Shown one piece after another: positions 19,492-27,599 of a DNA stretch of 64,000 nucleotides (position 1 is its first letter; each line of letters begins with the position of its first letter). The stretch comes from Azohydromonas lata NBRC 102462 (GTDB taxonomy: Bacteria; Pseudomonadota; Gammaproteobacteria; Burkholderiales; Burkholderiaceae_C). The translations under genes were made by a program, and so were the position numbers. The notes beneath the pieces were generated by a model. The model was not told the DNA's origin. It searched no databases and worked only from the letters and a program-made list of their open reading frames with translations. The DNA is taken from contig NZ_BCTC01000030.1 of NCBI RefSeq assembly GCF_001571085.1, positions 1 to 64,000 of the forward strand. The letters run 5' to 3'.

Positions 19492-20547
19492 ATGCGAGTA
19501 GGCGTTTTGACCGGGGGCGGCGACGGGCCGGGGCTCAACGCGGTGATCCGCGCCGTCACCAAGTCGCTCATCCGCCACTGTTCGGCGCAGGTGGTGGGCA
19601 TAGAGGACGGCTTTGCCGGGCTGCAGGAGGGCCGCGTGCGCCAGCTCGACTGGCGCGCCGTCAGCGGCCTCATCCATCTCGGCGGCACCGTGCTGGGCAC
19701 CAGCAACCGCCGCAACCCGCTCATGGAGGGCGAAGCGGGCGCGCAGCGCGTGCTCGAAAGCGCGCAGGCCCTGGGGCTGGACGCCGTGGTGGCCATCGGC
19801 GGCGACGGCACCATGGCCATCGCGCAGGCGCTGGCCGCGCGCGGCCTGGCCGTGGTGGGTGTGCCCAAGACCATAGACAACGACATCGTGGGCTGCGAGC
19901 GCAGCTTCGGCTTCGACACGGCGGTGGCCGTGGCCACCGAGGCGCTGGAGCGCTTGCAGACCACGGGGCAGGCGCATGGGCGGGTGATGATCCTGGAGAC
20001 CATGGGCCGCGACGCGGGCTGGATCGCGCTGGAGGCCGGCATCGCCGGCGCGGCCGACGTGATCCTGCTGCCGGAGATCGCGTATGACGTGCAGGCCGTG
20101 GCCGCCGTGTGCCGCGAGCGCGAGTCGCGCCAGCGCTTCACCGTGATCTGCGTGGCCGAAGGCGCCCACGCGCGCGATGCCGGCGTGGTGGTGCAGGAAG
20201 TGCTGCCGGGCCGCGACGAGCCCGTGCGCCTGGGCGGCGTGGCCCATGTGCTGGCCGCGCAACTGCAGCCGCTGCTGGACAGCGAAGTGCGCGCCACCGT
20301 GCTGGGGCACGTGCAGCGCGGCGGCGCGCCCACGGCCTTCGACCGCGTGCTGGCCACGCGCTACGGCAACGAGGTGGCCAACCTGGTGTGGCGCGGCGAG
20401 TTCGGCCGCATGGTCACGCTGCAAGGCGGCGAGCTCACCAGCGTGGCGCTGCAGGCGGTGGCCGCGGGGCGGCGCTGCATCCCGGCCGAGCACCCGCTGC
20501 TGCGCTGCGCCCGCGAGATCGGCGTGAGCCTGGGCGAGCCGGCGTAG
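19492..20547 (+). CDS. 6-phosphofructokinase, group III-like
   Basis: The protein has 351 residues. Motifs are GGGDGPGLNAVIRAV near the start (phosphate loop), GGDGTM (residue about 102, where glycine rather than aspartate after GGD suggests ATP rather than pyrophosphate as donor), and PKTIDNDIVGCERSFGFDTA with the catalytic aspartates. MGRDAGWIAL and HVQRGGAPTAFDR are the substrate-binding blocks. The PKTIDND form is usual in PPi-dependent and group III enzymes, so the cofactor is likely but not certain to be ATP. Many relatives in this order lack the enzyme and use the Entner-Doudoroff pathway, so its role could be in gluconeogenic or pentose-cycle flux. It stands alone between the export operon and a binding protein. 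Confidence 0.9.
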   Translation: MRVGVLTGGGDGPGLNAVIRAVTKSLIRHCSAQVVGIEDGFAGLQEGRVRQLDWRAVSGLIHLGGTVLGTSNRRNPLMEGEAGAQRVLESAQALGLDAVVAIGGDGTMAIAQALAARGLAVVGVPKTIDNDIVGCERSFGFDTAVAVATEALERLQTTGQAHGRVMILETMGRDAGWIALEAGIAGAADVILLPEIAYDVQAVAAVCRERESRQRFTVICVAEGAHARDAGVVVQEVLPGRDEPVRLGGVAHVLAAQLQPLLDSEVRATVLGHVQRGGAPTAFDRVLATRYGNEVANLVWRGEFGRMVTLQGGELTSVALQAVAAGRRCIPAEHPLLRCAREIGVSLGEPA

Positions 20548-20730
20548 CCGGCCGAGGCGTCCGGCGCGTGCGCGGTGGGCGCCGGGCCGGGTGGGCGGCG
20601 CCGGCCGCGCGCTACTGCGGAAAAGCGGCAAAACATTGCGCAACTGCAAAAAATCCACCGGCCGGCGCCGGGGAAATGCGGTGGCGGCCCGCCACACTGG
20701 CGCCCGCTCACGTTTGCCACCGCGCTCCGG

Positions 20731-21546
20731 ATGTCTGTTTCCCGTTTCCGCTTGCCGCGCCGCCTGCTGGTGGCCGCTGCGGCGCTGGCCCTGTCCAGCG
20801 CCACCCTGGCCGCCGAGCCGCCTTCCCGCCTGGAGCGATTGCGCCAGGCCGGCCAGGTGCGCGTGTGCGTCTGGCCTGACTACTACGGCATCTCCTACCG
20901 CCATCCGGTCACGCGCCAGCTCGTGGGCCTGGACGTGGACCTGGCCCAGGAGCTGGGCAAGGACTTGGGGCTGGCCGTGCAGTTCGTGGACAGCAGCTTC
21001 GCGCGGCTCGTGGAGGACCTGCTCGCCGACCGCTGCGACGTGGCCATGTTCGCCATCGGCGTGACGCCGCTGCGCCAGGAAAAGCTGCGCTTTACGGCGC
21101 CGCACCTGGCCAGCGACATCTACGCCATCACCACGCGCAGCAACCGCCGCATCCGCACCTGGGACGACATCGACCGCCCCGGCGTGGTCGTGGCCGTGGC
21201 GCGCGGCACGCTGCACGAGCCGGTGATGCGCGAGAAGCTGCGCCAGGCGCAACTGGCGGTGCTGGACACGCCGCACGCGCGCGAGCAGGAGGTGGAGTCC
21301 GGGCGCGCCGACGTGTTCATGACCGATTTCCCCTACAGCCGCCGCATGCTCGACAGCGCCGACTGGGCGCGGCTGGTGGCCCCCACCAGCACCTACCACG
21401 TCACGCCCTACGCCTGGGCCGTGGCGCCCGGGGACGAGCGCTGGCTGCAGGCGCTGGACGGCTTCGTGGCCCGCATCAAGCGCGACGGGCGGCTGCTGGC
21501 CGCGGCGCGCCGCCACGGGCTGGACCCCATCGTCATCACGCAGTGA
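20731..21546 (+). CDS. Periplasmic amino-acid-type solute-binding protein (SBP_bac_3)
   Basis: The 271-residue precursor has a signal peptide (residues 1-27: two arginines, then a hydrophobic core ending ATLAAE). The mature part matches the bacterial extracellular solute-binding family 3: RVCVWPDYYGISYR, LVGLDVDLAQELGKDLG, FVDSSFARLVEDLLADRCDVAM and VTPLRQEKLRFTAPH. No ABC permease genes are adjacent. Instead the next gene, 37 bases downstream, is a membrane diguanylate cyclase with a periplasmic sensor region. It therefore may serve as a ligand-presenting co-receptor rather than a transporter subunit; that is inference from gene order. Confidence 0.9.
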   Translation: MSVSRFRLPRRLLVAAAALALSSATLAAEPPSRLERLRQAGQVRVCVWPDYYGISYRHPVTRQLVGLDVDLAQELGKDLGLAVQFVDSSFARLVEDLLADRCDVAMFAIGVTPLRQEKLRFTAPHLASDIYAITTRSNRRIRTWDDIDRPGVVVAVARGTLHEPVMREKLRQAQLAVLDTPHAREQEVESGRADVFMTDFPYSRRMLDSADWARLVAPTSTYHVTPYAWAVAPGDERWLQALDGFVARIKRDGRLLAAARRHGLDPIVITQ

Positions 21547-21583
21547 GCCGCATGGGACCGCTTCGCCGCCCGTGCACGGCGCC

Positions 21584-24220
21584 ATGCCGCCGGAGGCCGG
21601 CGTGCGCGTGACCTGGAGCCGCCGGGCCGACTGGAGCACCGTGGCCGCGGTGGCGCTGACCGTGGCGCTGGCCCTGGGCGGGCTGCTCTACCACGGGCAG
21701 CGCCTGGCCGACGAGCAGGTCCAGGCGCAGCGGCGGCTGGCGGTGGCCGAGACGCGGCACAACGCCCATCTCTTTGGCCAGACGCTGTCGGCCGTGGAGC
21801 TGTCGCTGCGCGGGCTGCTGCAGGCCGCGGCGCAGGACGCCAGCGACGAGGCGCGCGCGCAGCGCCTGCGCGAGGTGCTGCACAACGCCCCGCACCTGCG
21901 CTCGCTGTCGCTGCTGGACCGCCAGGGCCTGGTGGTGCTGAGCTCCAACCCGGCCAACCTGGGCGTGAAGGTGGACCTGCGCGGCTTCCTGCCCGATGCC
22001 GATGGCGGCGAGCCGCTGCTGCGCGTGGGCAGGGCGCACGTTGGGCGCGACCTGGTCGACGGCGTGCTCGCCGGCGGCGACGCGGCGGTGGACCTGGGCT
22101 TCGTGCCCGTGCTCATGGGCGGCGGCGCGGCCGGCCCGGGCGTGGTGGCCACGCTCAACGTGGACTTCTTTCTCAACCGCCTCATGGCGCGCGAGTCCGA
22201 CACCGCCTGGGCCGTGGACCTGCTGCGCTGGGACGGCGCGCTGCTGCTGAGCACGCGCGACGCCGACCCGGCGGCCTGGCGCCGGGCCAACCAGGCGCTG
22301 GTGCGGCGCTGGCAGGACGGCGCCGACATCGGCACGCTGCTGCAGCCCATGGGCGAGCAGGGGACGTGGATCACCGCCTACCGCAGCGACCACGCGCGCC
22401 CCTTTGCCGTGGTGGCGCGCGTGGACGAGGCCGCGGCGCTGGCCGGCGCGCGCGCCGAGGTGCGGCGCCAGGCCTGGATCGTCACGCCGCTCATCGGGCT
22501 GGCGGCGCTGGCGCTGCTGGGGGGCTACGGCATGTTTCGCCGCGCCACGCTGCGGCGCATGCGCGTGCAGGCCGAGCAGGTGGAGCAGCAGGCGCGGCTG
22601 CTGGACGCGCTGCCGGCAGCCGTGCTGCTGTTCGCGCCCAACGGGCGCGCGCTGCAGATCAACCAGGCCTGGCGCGACATGGCGCGCGACGCCGCGCTGC
22701 CCGCGGCGCTGCTGGGCGGCCCGCACTACGAGGCGCTGGGCGCGCTCTACCAGGGCGACGACCCCGACGCGCCCACGCTGGGCCAGGGCATCGCCGCCGT
22801 GCTCGCGGGGCAGGCCGACGACTACCAGGGCAGCTTCCACGGCAGCGCCTCGGCCGGGCCGCGCTGGTATCGCGTGCTGGTGCGGCCGCTGCAGCGCGAC
22901 GGCCGGCGCTGCGCGCTGCTGCTGCAGATGGACGTCACGGCCCAGCGCCGCAGCGCCGAGGCGCTGCGCCTGAACAGCCGCGTCTTTGCCATCAACGCCG
23001 AGGCCATCGTCATCACCGACGCGCACAACCGCATCGTCTCGGTCAACCCGGCCTTCAGCCGCATCACCGGCTATGGCGCCGACGAGGTGCTGGGCCGCAC
23101 GCCCTCGCTGCTGGCCTCGGGGCAGCACGACACGCCCTTCTACCGCGCGATGTGGACGCAACTGCTGGAGCAGGGCAGTTGGGCCGGCGAGATCATCAAC
23201 CGGCGCAAGTCCGGCGAGTGCTACACGCAGTGGCTGACCATCCACGTGGACCGCGACGCCGAAGGGCGGCCGCTGCACTTCGTGGGCTTGTTCCAGGACA
23301 TCACCGAGCGCAAGCGCGCCGAGTCGCAGTTGCGGCTGTTGGGCGCTGCGCTGGATGCGGCCGACAACGCGGTGATGATCACCGACAGCCGCGCCGTCAT
23401 CGAATGGGCCAACCCGGCCTTCAGCCGCCTGAGCGGCTACAGCCTGCAGGAGCTGGTTGGGCGGCGCCCGCAGGACCTGCTGAGCTCCGGCGACCAGCGC
23501 CCGGAGATCTACGCGCTCATGTGGCGCACCATCCTGGCCGGCGAGGTCTGGCGTGGCGAGATGAGCAACTGCCGCCCCGACGGCACGCCCTACCACGTCT
23601 CGCAGACCATCACGCCGCTGGCCGACGAGCACGGCAGCGTGCGCCACTTCATTGCCGTGCTGGAGGACATCAGCGAGCGCAAGGCGCGGGAGCTGGAGCT
23701 CAGGCGCCTGGCCACCACCGACGCCCTCACCGGCGTGCTCAACCGCCGCGCCTTCCTGGAGGCGCTGGAAGAGGAGCTGGTGCGCTACCAGCGCCACCGC
23801 CGCGTGGGTGCCGTGCTGATGCTGGACCTGGACCACTTCAAGCTCATCAACGACCGCCACGGCCATGCCGCGGGCGACGTCGTGCTGGCGCAGGTGTGCG
23901 CGGTCGCGCGCGAGCGGCTGCGCCGCACCGACCGCATGGGCCGGCTGGGGGGCGAGGAGTTCGCGGTGCTGTTGCCCGACACCACGCGGGAAGGGGCGGC
24001 CGTGCTGGCGGAGACGCTGCGCCACGCGGTGGCGGGGCAGGACGTGTCCACCGCGGCGGGGCCGCTGAACGTGACCGTGAGCATCGGCGTGGCCGCCTTC
24101 GGCCCAACCGAGCGCGAGACCACGCCGCTGCTGGGCCGCGCCGACCGCGCCCTCTACCAGGCCAAGGACGAGGGCCGCAACCGCGTGGTGGTGGCGCAGG
24201 ACGCGGCGGCCACGGCCTGA
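21584..24220 (+). CDS. Membrane diguanylate cyclase with periplasmic sensor and PAS domains
   Basis: The protein has about 878 residues. A transmembrane helix (about 18-40) and another near 300-325 flank a dCACHE-like periplasmic domain (SLLDRQGLVVLSSNP, then FFLNRLMARESDTAWAVDLLRWDG). Three PAS domains follow in the cytoplasm (about 340-450, 460-580, 585-705). The C-terminal GGDEF domain has DALTGVLNRRAFL, the active-site loop GGEEF preceded by an inhibitory I-site RRTD, and IGVAAF. It should make cyclic di-GMP from GTP and be subject to product inhibition. The ATG at 21584 lacks a ribosome site; GTG 21602, just after GGAGG, is a strong alternative. It is likely co-transcribed with the binding protein gene. 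Confidence 0.92.
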   Translation: MPPEAGVRVTWSRRADWSTVAAVALTVALALGGLLYHGQRLADEQVQAQRRLAVAETRHNAHLFGQTLSAVELSLRGLLQAAAQDASDEARAQRLREVLHNAPHLRSLSLLDRQGLVVLSSNPANLGVKVDLRGFLPDADGGEPLLRVGRAHVGRDLVDGVLAGGDAAVDLGFVPVLMGGGAAGPGVVATLNVDFFLNRLMARESDTAWAVDLLRWDGALLLSTRDADPAAWRRANQALVRRWQDGADIGTLLQPMGEQGTWITAYRSDHARPFAVVARVDEAAALAGARAEVRRQAWIVTPLIGLAALALLGGYGMFRRATLRRMRVQAEQVEQQARLLDALPAAVLLFAPNGRALQINQAWRDMARDAALPAALLGGPHYEALGALYQGDDPDAPTLGQGIAAVLAGQADDYQGSFHGSASAGPRWYRVLVRPLQRDGRRCALLLQMDVTAQRRSAEALRLNSRVFAINAEAIVITDAHNRIVSVNPAFSRITGYGADEVLGRTPSLLASGQHDTPFYRAMWTQLLEQGSWAGEIINRRKSGECYTQWLTIHVDRDAEGRPLHFVGLFQDITERKRAESQLRLLGAALDAADNAVMITDSRAVIEWANPAFSRLSGYSLQELVGRRPQDLLSSGDQRPEIYALMWRTILAGEVWRGEMSNCRPDGTPYHVSQTITPLADEHGSVRHFIAVLEDISERKARELELRRLATTDALTGVLNRRAFLEALEEELVRYQRHRRVGAVLMLDLDHFKLINDRHGHAAGDVVLAQVCAVARERLRRTDRMGRLGGEEFAVLLPDTTREGAAVLAETLRHAVAGQDVSTAAGPLNVTVSIGVAAFGPTERETTPLLGRADRALYQAKDEGRNRVVVAQDAAATA

Positions 24221-24243
24221 AGCGGGGCCGCGCGCGGCCCGCT
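24221..24243. terminator. Stem-loop between convergent genes
   Basis: The 23 bases between the diguanylate cyclase stop and the SDR stop form a GC stem (AGCGGGG-CCGC pairing with GCGGCCCGCT, with one bulged G). No T-run follows, so it may act as a bidirectional pause or Rho-independent-like terminator. Confidence 0.4.
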
Positions 24244-24250
24244 CAGCCGC

Positions 24251-25168
24251 TCACACCGTCACCTGTCCGCGCCGTGCCGAGGGGCCGCGCAGCAGCCACC
24301 AGGCGCTCAGCAGCGCCAGCCCGCCCAACGCGCCGGCCACGGCCTTGGCGGACTTTTGTGCCGGCGTCTGCGCCGTGCCCGGCGCGGCCTGCTTCGCATG
24401 GGCGCGGGCCAGCGCCGTGTCCGGCACCACGTGCGAGGCGGCCACCTGCAGCTTGTTCTTCAGCCCCGTGACCACGGCCGGCTTGCCTGCGAGCATGGCC
24501 TCGAAACCCTGGCGGGCGACCATGGCCGCGTCGTCCTTCTTCATGGTGCCCACCCGGGTGTCCATCAGGTCGGCGCGTTCGAAGAACTTCGTCTCGGTCG
24601 GCCCGGGCATGAGGCAGGTGACGCTCACGCCGCTGTCCTTGAGCTCCTCGCGCAGCGCGTAGGCGAAGGAGTCCAGGAAGGCCTTGCTGCCGTTGTAGAC
24701 GGCCTGGTAGGTGCCGGGCATGTAGCCGGCAATGGAGCCGGTGATGAGGATGCGGCCGCTGCGGCGCTCGCGCATCTGGCGCCCGGCCTTGTGCAGCAGC
24801 GCCAGCGTGCCGGTGAGGTTGGTGTCCAGGACATGGCGCTCGGCGCCGAAGTCCTGGTCCAGGAAGCCGCGGCCCAGGCCGCGCCCGGCGTTGGCCAGCA
24901 GCGCGTCCACCACGCGGCCGCCGGCGGCGTCCCAGAGCTGCTCCACGCCCCGGGGCGTTGCCAGGTCGGCCTGCACGGCCTGCACCTGCGTGCCCAGGGC
25001 GCGCAGCTGCTGGGCGGCGTCGTGGATGGCCGCCTCGTCGGCGGCGATGAGCAGGTCCCAGCCGCGCTGCGCGCAACAGCGCGCCAGCTCCAGCCCTATG
25101 CCGGAGGACGCGCCGGTGACGATGGCAAACGGGCGGGACGAGGGGACGGCGTCGGGGAAGTCGTTCAT
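24251..25168 (-). CDS. Short-chain dehydrogenase/reductase with C-terminal membrane anchor
   Basis: The protein has 305 residues. The SDR cofactor motif is TGASSGIG (residue about 19); NAG is present as LANAGRGLG. The catalytic residues appear as the serine of ITGSIAGYMPG and Y-x-x-x-K in YNGSK (Tyr about 171). After the 250-residue SDR core comes a linker and a hydrophobic segment (GALGGLALLSAWWLL) ending with basic residues, unusual for soluble SDRs and suggesting attachment to the inner membrane. The substrate is unknown. It lies convergent with the diguanylate cyclase. Confidence 0.9.
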   Translation of the reverse strand: MNDFPDAVPSSRPFAIVTGASSGIGLELARCCAQRGWDLLIAADEAAIHDAAQQLRALGTQVQAVQADLATPRGVEQLWDAAGGRVVDALLANAGRGLGRGFLDQDFGAERHVLDTNLTGTLALLHKAGRQMRERRSGRILITGSIAGYMPGTYQAVYNGSKAFLDSFAYALREELKDSGVSVTCLMPGPTETKFFERADLMDTRVGTMKKDDAAMVARQGFEAMLAGKPAVVTGLKNKLQVAASHVVPDTALARAHAKQAAPGTAQTPAQKSAKAVAGALGGLALLSAWWLLRGPSARRGQVTV

Positions 25169-25322
25169 CGGGGGGCTCCTGGAAGGCGCTCAATGCGGCG
25201 GCACCCCGTTCGGCAAGCGCCGCGCCCGGTATTTCGACACACCCTGTGCAGCTTCCCAGGGGCCCGGCAGTGCCCACTTGCGCCGCGGCAATGGAACAAT
25301 CCGTTACAAGGAGGTAACGGCA

Positions 25323-25607
25323 TTGAACCAGAACGACATCCATCCGGCCGTTTCGGAAGAAGACAAGAGCGAAGCCGTGGTGCGGTCCTCGGTGGCGCTG
25401 GGCGCGCTGGCGCGCGCGCAGCGCAAGCGGCTGTCGCTGCGCCAGCTCGACATCGCCGACCGCGGCCGCACGGGCAACCGCTTCATCGTGGAGCTGGAGG
25501 GCGGCAAGCCCACGCTGCAGCTGCAGAAGGTGCTGGACGTCATCGACCTGCTGGGCCTGGAGCTGGTGGTGCGTACCAAGAGCGGGCCCAACGGGCCGGC
25601 GGTTTGA
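25323..25607 (+). CDS. HipB-like XRE-family antitoxin/repressor, orphan
   Basis: The protein has 94 residues. The segment LGALARAQRKRLSLRQLDIADRG then FIVELEGGKPTLQLQKVLDVIDLLGLELVV matches the helix-turn-helix pattern of HipB-like (y4mF family) antitoxins. It starts with TTG at 25323, behind an ideal AGGAGGT ribosome site seven bases upstream; no ATG exists in that reading frame at a useful position. A HipA-type kinase toxin normally follows such genes, but the next gene is a convergent metallopeptidase gene. It is therefore an orphan repressor or the remnant of a toxin-antitoxin pair. Confidence 0.85.
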   Translation: MNQNDIHPAVSEEDKSEAVVRSSVALGALARAQRKRLSLRQLDIADRGRTGNRFIVELEGGKPTLQLQKVLDVIDLLGLELVVRTKSGPNGPAV

Positions 25608-25635
25608 GCGCCCCGGTGTGACTGCGTGAATCGGC

Positions 25636-25661
25636 CGGCCCCGGCACCATGCGCGGGGCCG
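25636..25661. terminator. GC stem-loop between convergent genes
   Basis: CGGCCCCG (25636-25643) pairs with CGGGGCCG (25654-25661) around a 10-base loop. It lies between the HipB-like gene and the convergent metallopeptidase gene and could stop both transcripts. There is no clear T-run. Confidence 0.45.
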
Positions 25662-25673
25662 CCTGCGGCTTGT

Positions 25674-26909
25674 TCAAGCCACGGGCTCGGCCGGCTCCTC
25701 CTCGGCCGTGGAGCTGGGTGCCGCCTTGGGCGCGGCCGGCGGCTCGACCTGCGCTCCCGTGCCGCGGACGATGGCATGGATGAGCTGCAGCTTGGCCACG
25801 GCCGGCTTGGGCAGGACGAAGGGGTAGAAGTCCGCCTGTCCCATGCTGCGCGCCATCTCGTTGAGCACGGCGGTCAGCTCGGTCCAGGCGTTGATGAAGC
25901 CCAGGAAGGCCTCGGCGTCGGCGTCGTCCGGCCGCCACAGGGCTTCCCTGGTCCAGGGCACGGCCTCGATCTCCACGTCGTCGGCATCAATGCCGAAGGA
26001 CAGCGCCGTGTCCACCGTGTCCACCATGTGCAGGTAATGGGCCCAGGTCTCGGCCCAGTCCTCCCACGGGTGGCAACTGGCGTAGGTGCTGACGAAGCGG
26101 TCCTTCCAGTCGGCGGGCGGGCCCTCTTCGTAGTTCTTCTTGAGCGCGGCGGCGTAGTCCATGCGGTCGTCGCCGAAGAGCTCGCGCACCGGGTTGATCC
26201 ACTCGGTGTCCTTGACCAGCCGGTCCCAGTAGTAGTGCCCCACCTCGTGGCGGAAGTGCCCAAGCAGCGTGCGGTAGGGCTCGTGCAGTTGGGCGCGCAG
26301 CTTTTCGCGCCGGGCGTCGTCGGCCTCCTCGACGTTGATCGTGATGAGGCCGTCGTCGTGGCCGGTCATCACGGGCGGGCCGCCCTCGGGGGCGCGCAGG
26401 AAGTCGAAGGCCAGGCCGCGCTCGGGGTCCTCCACCTTGGACAGCACGGGCAGCCCCAGGCCTATGAGCTGCGACACCAGGCGGCGCTTGGCGACCTCGA
26501 TGCGGCCCCACCACAGCGCGTTCTCCTCCACGGAGAGGTCGGGGATGGTGTGGTTGAGCCGGCAGGCCTTGCACAGCGGTGCGAACTGCCCGTCCGGCCC
26601 CTTTTCCTCGGCCGGCAGCAGCCAATTGCAGGCCGCGGCGGCCTCGAAGTTCCCGCAGCGCCGGTAGGCAGGGGCCAGCTCGCTCGCGCCGAACTCGCGC
26701 CACAGGTGCTCGCCCAAGGGCTCCAGCGGCAGCACCTGCGAGCGCGCCGGGTCGTAGCCCAGCGCCGTGCCGCAGTTGAGGCACTGGCTGTTGCGAAAGA
26801 ACACGGGCCGCCCGCACTGGCAGCGGAAGGCCCGCGGCGTGGTGGCCTGTTTGTGTGGCTTCCAGGCGCTGCGCAGCCGCGCGGCCATGGAGTCGAAGAC
26901 GGTGGGCAT
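25674..26909 (-). CDS. Putative zinc-binding metallopeptidase with N-terminal zinc ribbon
   Basis: The protein has 411 residues from the ATG at 26909 (GGAG nearby). Residues about 28-50 form a zinc ribbon (CQCGRP and CLNCG), a second cysteine pair CKAC lies near 130, and the metalloprotease HExxH is seen as HEVGHYYWDR at about residue 227, with a downstream acidic motif (EDWAETWAHYLH) typical of this uncharacterised zinc-binding peptidase family (PF15887-like). Members are cytosolic or membrane-associated and of unknown substrate. It stands alone; nothing in the neighbourhood points to a role. Confidence 0.85.
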   Translation of the reverse strand: MPTVFDSMAARLRSAWKPHKQATTPRAFRCQCGRPVFFRNSQCLNCGTALGYDPARSQVLPLEPLGEHLWREFGASELAPAYRRCGNFEAAAACNWLLPAEEKGPDGQFAPLCKACRLNHTIPDLSVEENALWWGRIEVAKRRLVSQLIGLGLPVLSKVEDPERGLAFDFLRAPEGGPPVMTGHDDGLITINVEEADDARREKLRAQLHEPYRTLLGHFRHEVGHYYWDRLVKDTEWINPVRELFGDDRMDYAAALKKNYEEGPPADWKDRFVSTYASCHPWEDWAETWAHYLHMVDTVDTALSFGIDADDVEIEAVPWTREALWRPDDADAEAFLGFINAWTELTAVLNEMARSMGQADFYPFVLPKPAVAKLQLIHAIVRGTGAQVEPPAAPKAAPSSTAEEEPAEPVA

Positions 26910-27051
26910 AGCTTCTCCAGGGTCTGCAAGGGGAGTGTTGTGGGCGCCGGCCGGCCAAGTGCGCTGCGGCGCGCGACGCCGCAGCCCTGGGCAGGCGGCG
27001 TGCCGTCCCCTGGGGCCCTGCGGGCGGGGCCCGGGTGGCGCGGTGCGCGCG

Positions 27052-27528
27052 CTACCAGGCGCCCTTGAAAGCCTCGAACGCCTCGTCGGCCAGGCAGGGC
27101 CCAAGCACCGTGACGGGCCGCGGCGCGGCCTGCAGCACGTCGCGGCAGGAGAGGGCAATTTCCGCCGGCTTGCCCGCGCGCTGCTGCGCGGCGATGTCCA
27201 GCGCGAACACCACGCGGCCGATGCCGCTCCAGAAGACCGCGCCCGCGCACATGGCGCAGGGCTCGCCGGAGGCGTAGAGCGTGGCGCCGGCCAGCAGCTG
27301 CCGCGCATGGCGCGGGCCGGCCGCGCGCAGCGCGTTCATCTCGGCGTGGGCGGTGAAGTCGCGCGTTTCGGTGCCGGTGTTGCCGGCCTCGGCCAGCACC
27401 GTGCTGTCGGCGGCGGCGATCACCGCGCCAAAGGGCTTGTTGCCGCGCGCCTTCGCCTGCGCCGACAGGCGTATGGCCTGGCGCAGGTGGAGGGCGTCGC
27501 GTTCGTCCAGATCGCCGTGCTGGGCCAT
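27052..27528 (-). CDS. Nucleoside deaminase (CDA superfamily, guanine-deaminase or TadA-like)
   Basis: The 158-residue protein carries the zinc site of the cytidine-deaminase superfamily: HAEMNAL with catalytic glutamate, and EPCAMCAGAVFWSGIG with the two zinc cysteines. PFGAVIA and the C-terminal FKGAW tail fit small guanine or tRNA-adenosine deaminase-type proteins; the tRNA enzyme usually has more basic C-terminal residues, so a nucleobase or nucleoside deaminase is more likely. It starts at ATG 27528 and is divergent from the APH/kinase gene at 27600. Confidence 0.88.
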   Translation of the reverse strand: MAQHGDLDERDALHLRQAIRLSAQAKARGNKPFGAVIAAADSTVLAEAGNTGTETRDFTAHAEMNALRAAGPRHARQLLAGATLYASGEPCAMCAGAVFWSGIGRVVFALDIAAQQRAGKPAEIALSCRDVLQAAPRPVTVLGPCLADEAFEAFKGAW

Positions 27529-27599
27529 GTCGTGCTCCTGGGTGGTTCATGGGCGCCGCATGGTGAAGCGGCGGCGCGGCCGCCACGCATACTGCGCGC

